This document shows positions 14,504-18,979 of a stretch of DNA of 18,979 nucleotides, in pieces. Position numbers and translations under genes: made by a program. The DNA is taken from positions 1 through 18,979 of the forward strand of contig DINS01000009.1 in the NCBI GenBank assembly GCA_002426015.1. The letters run 5' to 3'. Each line of letters starts with the position of its first letter. Position 1 is the first letter of the stretch. The DNA is from Flavobacteriaceae bacterium UBA5534. GTDB lineage: Bacteria > Bacteroidota > Bacteroidia > Flavobacteriales > Flavobacteriaceae. The notes beneath the pieces were generated by a model. That model was not told where the DNA came from. It was given only the letters and a program-made list of their open reading frames with translations, and ran no database searches.

Positions 14504-15130
14504 ATGAAAACAATAGTAATACTAACATTTATTTTAACAGGATTTATCGGAAAAGCACAGGTTGTAGTAGATTCTATAAATGGGAAAATTTATGTTGACC
14601 GAGTACAAGAAATAGAGCTTAATAAAAAGGAACTAAAGGAAAAAACAAATCGTTGGGTTGCCAAAACGTACAACAACTCTAATTACGTAACAAGAATAAA
14701 CAACGATGATAACATTTTGACCAAAGGAGCATTTAACGTTGGTGCAGACTTTAGTTCTTACGGAGCAACTGTTTATTCAGAACGAAAAGTAGAATACACT
14801 TTGGACCTGAAATTTAAAGACGGTAGATACAAAATTATAATTTCGGATTTAATGTTCGATGGAACTGATGCATCACTCTCTCTTGCTGTTTATTTTATGA
14901 GTTTAGAGCAATACAGAGCATTTAGTCTTAAAGCAATGGAGCAGTACGATGGAATTGGAAAAAAAGCCGCTATAAAAAGAATCAATGACGATAAAAAATT
15001 CAGAAAAGATTATGAATCCCAACAGGATTATGGAAAAAAAATTATTCAACAAATCGTCGATAAATTAGAACAAATTGATTTAAGCCTATTGTCTTATTTG
15101 ATAAACAAGGATAACAAAGATGAATGGTAA
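14504..15130 (+). CDS. Secreted DUF4468-like (TBP-like fold) protein
   Basis: This 208-aa protein has a signal peptide (residues 1-18, GKAQ). The mature N-terminal part (about 28-125) resembles DUF4468, a Bacteroidota domain with a TBP-like fold. It has IYVDRVQEIELNKKELKEKTNRWVAKTYNN, then a hydrophobic core and YTLDLKFKDGRYKIIISDLMFDG. The C-terminal part (about 145-208) is helical and charged, ending in a KIIQQIVDKLEQID helix. The function of the family is unknown. The gene fills cassette 10 and lies between two almost identical repeats. Confidence 0.75.
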   Translation: MKTIVILTFILTGFIGKAQVVVDSINGKIYVDRVQEIELNKKELKEKTNRWVAKTYNNSNYVTRINNDDNILTKGAFNVGADFSSYGATVYSERKVEYTLDLKFKDGRYKIIISDLMFDGTDASLSLAVYFMSLEQYRAFSLKAMEQYDGIGKKAAIKRINDDKKFRKDYESQQDYGKKIIQQIVDKLEQIDLSLLSYLINKDNKDEW

Positions 15131-15137
15131 AAAAAAC

Positions 15138-15282
15138 TGTACACAATACCGTATAAAAAAAATGCTAGTGCCAGCTTACTTACAAACATTGCTTCGCAGC
15201 TACTCGTGACTATATTGGTTTTTATTTGCTAAATTGGGTGCTGAAACTACGGTACTAATCATGCACAAATAGGTTGGCAACA
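15138..15282 (+). repeat. attC-like site 10 (near-identical to site 9)
   Basis: Same left box (TGTACACAAT, 15138-15147), middle and right half as site 9, with a handful of substitutions. The right outer box is GTTGGCAACA (15273-15282), which belongs to the next cassette. The identity stops at the predicted G^TT junction, as expected for cassettes that share an attC but are followed by different cassettes. Confidence 0.85.
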
Positions 15283-15293
15283 ATTTGAGACCA

Positions 15294-16403
15294 ATGAAAG
15301 TATATTTAATTATTTTAGTGTTTGTTCCATTATTTTCTTTTGGTCAAGTCCATAAAATTGATTCACTCATTGAATCAAGAATTGATTACACATCTGAAAA
15401 TCCTGTACATAGCATTTTAATTCAAATCGATCATTCAGATAAAAGCAAAAGTTATAATAAAGGATTTGGAACAAAAAACAACGATTCATCTTTAGTTTCG
15501 GGCCAAGAACAATTTAAAACAGCAAGTAGTACAAAACTCTTTATTTCGACAATTATCCTTCAACTTATTGAAGAAGGAAAACTAGATTTAAAAGACAAAG
15601 CCTCAAAATATTTGGAGAACATAGAATTTCTTGAATTCGATAATTTTCATATTTACAACAAAACGAAATTTGCAAATAACATAACAATACAACAGTTATT
15701 ATCGCACCGAACAGGTTTAGCAGATATTTTTATTGATAAAGAAGAAGCATTTTTTAATCTTTTATTGCAGAATCCTAACAAACAATACACGCCAAAATCT
15801 ATCGTCGAATTGTATTATAAATACAATTTAAATAAGTCAGCACATTTTGAGCCAAATATGGGATGGTACTATTCTGATATGAATTTTGTTTTAATAGGGC
15901 TAATTATTGAGCAAATTGAACAAACTTCACTAGCTGAAAGTATCAGGAAGAGGATTTTGGACCCTCTTGAAATGAAAGCTACTTATTTTGAGTATTATGA
16001 AAAACCTGTTCAAAGAAAAGACATGATAAATCAGTATGTCGGAAAATTGGATTTCTCAAAAATCAATACTTCATTTGATTGGTCTGGTGGAGGTCTGGTC
16101 TCTACCAACAATGATTTAATCATATTCATAAAATCACTATTCGATTTAAAATTGATCAACAGACAATCTTTAGACAAAATGATTGATGTTCAATTTAGCA
16201 AAGAGAATGAAAACAGATATGGATTGGGTATTTATGAAACGATTTATAATGGGAACACTTATTTTGGACACTATGGCTTTTATGGTACATATATTGGTTA
16301 TTGTCCAGAGACTAAAACGGCCATTTCATATTCAATAAGTCAGGCAATAACAGACTTTAATACTTATGATTTAATAAGTGAAATCCTTAAACTGACAGAA
16401 TAA
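15294..16403 (+). CDS. Secreted serine hydrolase of the class C beta-lactamase / PBP type
   Basis: This 369-aa protein starts at the ATG at 15294; a TTG at 15285 is in frame but would precede the signal peptide with three extra residues. The signal peptide is residues 1-18 (SFGQ). Motifs of the PF00144 fold: S78-S-T-K81, Y193-S-D195 in place of the usual YxN, and H326-Y-G328. A SHRTGL segment (about 137-142) matches the conserved SHTSGL of the family. The Asp instead of Asn at the YxN site may change the substrate or weaken activity. It lacks the C-terminal lipocalin-like modules of the hydrolase at 11863, so the two are not recent copies. It fills cassette 11. Confidence 0.88.
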   Translation: MKVYLIILVFVPLFSFGQVHKIDSLIESRIDYTSENPVHSILIQIDHSDKSKSYNKGFGTKNNDSSLVSGQEQFKTASSTKLFISTIILQLIEEGKLDLKDKASKYLENIEFLEFDNFHIYNKTKFANNITIQQLLSHRTGLADIFIDKEEAFFNLLLQNPNKQYTPKSIVELYYKYNLNKSAHFEPNMGWYYSDMNFVLIGLIIEQIEQTSLAESIRKRILDPLEMKATYFEYYEKPVQRKDMINQYVGKLDFSKINTSFDWSGGGLVSTNNDLIIFIKSLFDLKLINRQSLDKMIDVQFSKENENRYGLGIYETIYNGNTYFGHYGFYGTYIGYCPETKTAISYSISQAITDFNTYDLISEILKLTE

Positions 16404-16410
16404 AAACTCT

Positions 16411-16554
16411 GGGCAACACCTTATATTAGCTATGGTTTGGTCTGTGCATACTTGCGAACATTCTTTTGTAGTTGCTTGTGGTTATATTGGCTTTTATTTG
16501 CTAAATTAGGTGTTGAAACTACGGAATTAACCATACGCAAATACGTTGGCAACA
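16411..16554 (+). repeat. attC-like site 11
   Basis: Left outer box GGGCAAC (16411-16417) pairs only weakly with GTTGGC at 15273. Inner boxes are around TTATATTAG and CGGAATTAACCATACGC. The conserved TTTGCTAAATTAGGTGTTG and AAACTACGG are present. The right outer box is GTTGGCAACA (16545-16554), the same as the right box of site 10. Confidence 0.82.
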
Positions 16555-16556
16555 AT

Positions 16557-17444
16557 TTGAGAAAAGCGATTTACATATTGACAATTTTGATTTTCCAACA
16601 AAATCTTCAAGCTCAAAAAGAAATTATTGGAAACGTGGAATATTATATGTCATATAGTTATGGCACATCAAATATTGACTATGAAAAATTAAAGAATGAT
16701 GTCAAAGAGGTCTTAAAAGGGAATTTAAAACCCGATACAAAAAACATTAAAGCTCATTCAGTTGATAGTCTGACAATCTATCGAACCGAAAATTTGACAA
16801 TTAACAAACTATCAAATCATGTCTACGAACATATATCATATTTAAATACAGACGATTATGGAAAAGTGGGTTGTAATGGAATGTTGGTTATAAATGAAAA
16901 TAAAGGAATTGTTTTTGACACGCCAACAGACAACAAAAGTTCGTCAGAATTAATAGATTTTGTTACTAATGAGCTAAAAAGTGAAATAATGGCTGTTATT
17001 CCAACTCATTTTCACGAAGATTGTGTTGGTGGAATACAGGAGTTTCAAAACCATAATATTCCAACATACGCTACAAAGCAAACCATAGAGTTACTAAAAA
17101 AGAATGGTCAAAACTTCTCTAAACCAATAAAAGAGTTTTATAACCATCTGACGTTAGATATTGGAAACAAGAAAGTTTATGCCGAGTACTTTGGGGAAGG
17201 TCACACCAAAGATAATATCATAGGATATTTTTCAGAAGACAATGCCATCTTTGGTGGGTGTTTGATTAAAACTGATGGAGGAAGTAAAGGATATCTAGGA
17301 GATGCAAACATAGATAAATGGTCTGAAACTGTTCGTAAAATTAAATCAAAATACCCAAAGGCAAAGATTGTAATTCCAGGACATGGAAAATCGGGAGGAA
17401 TAGAATTGTTAAATTATACCATTGAATTATTTAAATTAGAATAG
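16557..17444 (+). CDS. bla: Subclass B1 metallo-beta-lactamase, TTG start
   Basis: This 295-aa zinc hydrolase is predicted to be periplasmic. All B1 ligands are present: H151-F-H153-E-D155 (BBL 116, 118, 120), H216 in GEGHTKDN (BBL 196), C235 in GGCLIK (BBL 221, with the substrate-binding lysine at 238) and H276 in PGHGKSG (BBL 263). B1 enzymes open the ring of penicillins, cephalosporins and carbapenems; activity here is inferred. The frame is open from 16437, but that lies in the repeat. The TTG at 16557 gives a signal peptide (RKAIYILTILIFQQNLQAQ), while the first ATG downstream (16647) would remove it. Between signal and catalytic domain is an extra segment (about 21-80) not usual for enzymes of about 250 aa. 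It fills cassette 12, bracketed by a 7/7 pair with one G-T. Confidence 0.9.
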   Translation: MRKAIYILTILIFQQNLQAQKEIIGNVEYYMSYSYGTSNIDYEKLKNDVKEVLKGNLKPDTKNIKAHSVDSLTIYRTENLTINKLSNHVYEHISYLNTDDYGKVGCNGMLVINENKGIVFDTPTDNKSSSELIDFVTNELKSEIMAVIPTHFHEDCVGGIQEFQNHNIPTYATKQTIELLKKNGQNFSKPIKEFYNHLTLDIGNKKVYAEYFGEGHTKDNIIGYFSEDNAIFGGCLIKTDGGSKGYLGDANIDKWSETVRKIKSKYPKAKIVIPGHGKSGGIELLNYTIELFKLE

Positions 17445-17449
17445 GTAGC

Positions 17450-17552
17450 TGCTAACACCATATTTTATTGTTATTTTGAGCTTAACCAGTGTGAGTTGCT
17501 TTGTTTGCTAGCTTCTGCCTTCACTTTCAGCAACATTTCACATCAACCAATT
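17450..17552 (+). repeat. attC-like site 12, degenerate terminal copy
   Basis: Left outer box TGCTAAC (17450-17456) pairs 7/7 (one G-T) with GTTGGCA at 16545. The right half is recognisable (TTTGCTAGC, then GCAACATTTCACATCAACC, 17529-17547), but no GTT box follows. A terminal copy without an intact right box marks the end of the array. Confidence 0.65.
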
Positions 17553-17589
17553 TTTTTAGTAACTTGCATTGGCTATATATAAAGTCGCC

Positions 17590-17769
17590 ATGTTACAGAC
17601 CCTTTTTCGAATACAATTGCCCATAGGCACACCAAATCCTGATGACAACCAGCCAGTGGACCTATCACAGCCATTTGACCTCATCGTTTTTGTCATTCTG
17701 CCAGTAGTCATAGTGGTTCTTTATATCATTTGGAGGCGCAAGAAAAAGCAGGAACGGAACAATAAATAA
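17590..17769 (+). CDS. Small single-pass membrane protein
   Basis: This 59-aa protein starts at the ATG at 17590; a TTG at 17569 is in frame but adds only seven residues. The N-terminal half is proline/aspartate-rich (LPIGTPNPDDNQPVD), followed by one membrane helix (about 33-50, FDLIVFVILPVVIVVLYIIW) and a strongly basic tail (RRKKKQERNNK), so the C-terminus is probably cytoplasmic. I recognise no function. It lies outside the cassette array and converges on the mutase gene, and looks like a core-genome gene. Confidence 0.7.
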   Translation: MLQTLFRIQLPIGTPNPDDNQPVDLSQPFDLIVFVILPVVIVVLYIIWRRKKKQERNNK

Positions 17770-17809
17770 TGGTAACAGAGACCCTTCGGCAAGCTCGAGG
17801 TAAACGATT

Positions 17810-17842
17810 CACACGCATTTTCTTTTTCAGAAAATGCGTGTG
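17810..17842. terminator. Hairpin terminator between converging genes
   Basis: A perfect 14-bp stem (17810-17823 with 17829-17842) and a five-base TTTTC loop lie between the end of the small membrane protein gene and the minus-strand mutase, whose stop is only seven bases away. The position suits a shared bidirectional terminator. There is no long T-run on either side. Confidence 0.75.
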
Positions 17843-17848
17843 ATCTGA

Positions 17849-18979
17849 TTACATATTTCTTCTATACTGTCCACCGACCTCAAACAAGGCCTCTGTAATT
17901 TGTCCAAGGGAGCACACTTTACAGACCTCCATTAAGGCAGCAAAAATATTTTCGTTATGTATGGCTTTATGCTGTAAATCTTTCAGCAAATCTTTCGTAT
18001 CATGAGCGGCATGCAAATGCTTCAAAGTCTCAATCTGAAACTGTTTTTCTTCCTCTGTTGCACGAATGACCTCTTTTGGTTGGATTGTTGGCGAACCAGT
18101 GCTACTTAAAAAGGTATTCACACCAATAATAGGAAACTCACCACTATGCTTTAAGGTTTCATAATACAAACTCTCTTCCTGTATCTTACTGCGTTGGTAC
18201 ATGGTTTCCATAGCGCCCAACACACCTCCACGTTCAGTGATTCTATCAAATTCTAACAACACCGCTTCTTCTACCAAGTCGGTCAGCTCTTCAATAATAA
18301 ACGATCCTTGTATTGGGTTCTCGTTCTTTGCCAAGCCCAACTCTTTATTGATAATCAACTGGATGGCCATAGCACGACGTACCGATTCTTCGGTAGGTGT
18401 TGTAATCGCCTCGTCATAGGCATTGGTATGCAACGAATTGCAATTATCATAAATGGCATACAATGCTTGAAGCGTCGTACGTATATCATTAAAGTCAATT
18501 TCCTGTGCATGCAAACTGCGCCCTGAAGTCTGGATATGGTACTTCAACATCTGTGCACGTTCGTTGGCTCCATATTTGTTTTTCATGGCTTTTGACCAAA
18601 TCTTTCGTGCTACACGGCCAATGACTGCATATTCTGGGTCAATGCCATTAGAAAAAAAGAACGACAGGTTAGGTCCAAAATCATTGATATTCATGCCGCG
18701 ACTCAAGTAATACTCTACATAAGTGAAGCCATTGGAAAGCGTCAATGCCAACTGTGTAATCGGGTTGGCACCAGCCTCGGCAATATGATATCCAGAGATA
18801 GACACCGAATAGAAATTACGAACGTTGTTCTCAATAAAATATTCCTGCACATCACCCATTAAACGCAGGGCAAACTCTGTAGAAAATATACAGGTATTCT
18901 GCGCTTGGTCTTCCTTTAAGATATCTGCCTGAACCGTACCACGTACTTGCGCAATCGTTTTGGTCTTAATGTCTTGGTA
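17849..18979 (-). CDS. icmF: B12-dependent acyl-CoA mutase, C-terminal part, probably fused isobutyryl-CoA mutase (partial)
   Basis: 376 codons are visible and the frame stays open to the window edge, so the N-terminal part is missing. The sequence is the mutase barrel and C-terminal end of the methylmalonyl-CoA mutase superfamily: RGTVQADILKEDQAQNT, then FALRLMGDVQEYF, SISGYHIAEAGANP (its His matches the active-site His of methylmalonyl-CoA mutase), IQTSGRSLHAQEIDFND, and SLHTNAYDEAITTPTEESVRRA. The ending GQITEALFEVGGQYRRNM resembles IcmF, which fuses a B12-binding domain, a MeaI-type GTPase chaperone and the mutase, and interconverts isobutyryl- and butyryl-CoA. The fused N-terminal domains are outside the window, so IcmF rests on similarity of this end. 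A methylmalonyl-CoA mutase subunit is the alternative. It is a cytosolic core gene flanking the array. Confidence 0.85.
   Translation of the reverse strand, partial: YQDIKTKTIAQVRGTVQADILKEDQAQNTCIFSTEFALRLMGDVQEYFIENNVRNFYSVSISGYHIAEAGANPITQLALTLSNGFTYVEYYLSRGMNINDFGPNLSFFFSNGIDPEYAVIGRVARKIWSKAMKNKYGANERAQMLKYHIQTSGRSLHAQEIDFNDIRTTLQALYAIYDNCNSLHTNAYDEAITTPTEESVRRAMAIQLIINKELGLAKNENPIQGSFIIEELTDLVEEAVLLEFDRITERGGVLGAMETMYQRSKIQEESLYYETLKHSGEFPIIGVNTFLSSTGSPTIQPKEVIRATEEEKQFQIETLKHLHAAHDTKDLLKDLQHKAIHNENIFAALMEVCKVCSLGQITEALFEVGGQYRRNM

Larger units (their letters stand above)
1..17552 (+). mobile_element. Integron-type gene cassette array with attC-like repeats, no integrase in window
   Basis: At least twelve copies of one imperfect-palindrome repeat separate same-strand genes. 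Outer boxes end in AAC (left) and begin with GTT (right). Inner boxes pair with each other, and spacers are about 3 nt on the left and 3-6 nt on the right. The outer boxes pair across the gene, not across the repeat (for example GTTGTAGCAC at 949-958 with GTGCTACAAC at 1696-1705). This is expected if circular cassettes were inserted between G and TT of the right box, as in integrons. Predicted units: 22-949, 950-1785, 1786-8182, 8183-9207, 9208-9980, 9981-10751, 10752-11820, 11821-13569, 13570-14481, 14482-15273, 15274-16545 and 16546 to about 17552. The architecture is seen in the sequence; the integron interpretation is inference. The boxes do not all fit the classical RYYYAAC/GTTRRRY consensus, and the left end lies outside the window. 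Confidence 0.68.

Noticed and set aside
16437..16556. Upstream in-frame ATG of the metallo-beta-lactamase at 16437
   Set aside because: It is translated repeat sequence (site 11); the TTG at 16557 gives a regular signal peptide.
1..17552. The repeats as a CRISPR array
   Set aside because: Spacing is 0.8-6.4 kb with genes in between, the repeats are long and diverged, and no cas gene is present.
1..17552. The repeats as insertion sequences or MITEs
   Set aside because: There is no transposase and no target-site duplication visible. Ends pair across genes, which terminal inverted repeats of independent MITEs would not do.
18201..18526. Plus-strand reading frames opposite the mutase gene
   Set aside because: They lie antisense to a strongly conserved coding sequence and have no recognisable features.

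Overview
The window looks like a chromosomal segment of a marine-type member of the Flavobacteriia (Bacteroidota). The reasons are low GC, many signal peptides ending in A-Q or S-Q, almost no Shine-Dalgarno sequences, and families typical of this group (DUF6090, DUF4468, DUF1275, TPR-LytTR regulators, YwqK-like MORN proteins). The genus cannot be fixed from the sequence alone.

Most of the window (1 to about 17552) is an array of single-gene units, all on the + strand, separated by a diverged imperfect-palindrome repeat of about 70-170 bp. The repeat occurs at least 12 times, plus a half copy at the left edge. Each repeat has an outer box ending in AAC on the left, a 3-4 nt spacer and an inner box (type GTGTATAATTAATTGC). 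It then has a variable middle, often hairpin-forming, the complementary inner box (type CAACTAATCATACAC), a 3-6 nt spacer, and an outer box starting with GTT. The sequence beyond GTT differs from copy to copy. It does not generally match the left box of the same repeat, but the left box of the NEXT repeat downstream. Each gene is therefore bracketed by its own private inverted pair, up to 10 of 10 bp. This is what integron gene cassettes look like: a circular cassette has a matched R''/R' pair, and insertion at G^TT splits it. I interpret the region as an integron-type cassette array with divergent attC-like sites. No integrase lies in the window.

Cassette cargo in order: DUF2971 protein; membrane-anchored DUF4375 (DMP19-like) protein; an unusual 6.4-kb multigene block; DUF6090 membrane protein; a small secreted or lipoprotein; a lipoprotein; a secreted protein with an internal duplication; a class C-type serine hydrolase; a YoaK/DUF1275 membrane protein; a DUF4468-like protein; a second serine hydrolase; and a subclass B1 metallo-beta-lactamase with all zinc ligands. 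Most products are exported or membrane-bound.

The 6.4-kb block (1786-8182) holds a membrane-anchored TPR-LytTR regulator, four small secreted proteins (one probably frameshifted relative to its paralogue), a secreted YwqK-like MORN protein, an unrecognised cytosolic protein and a secreted Sel1-repeat protein. It has its own upstream leader and a candidate operator, so it looks like a self-regulated operon carried within, or caught between, cassette sites.

After the last degenerate site come a 59-aa membrane protein, a strong hairpin terminator and, on the minus strand, the C-terminal part of a B12-dependent acyl-CoA mutase, most like fused isobutyryl-CoA mutase IcmF. This is ordinary core chromosome and marks the right edge of the array.
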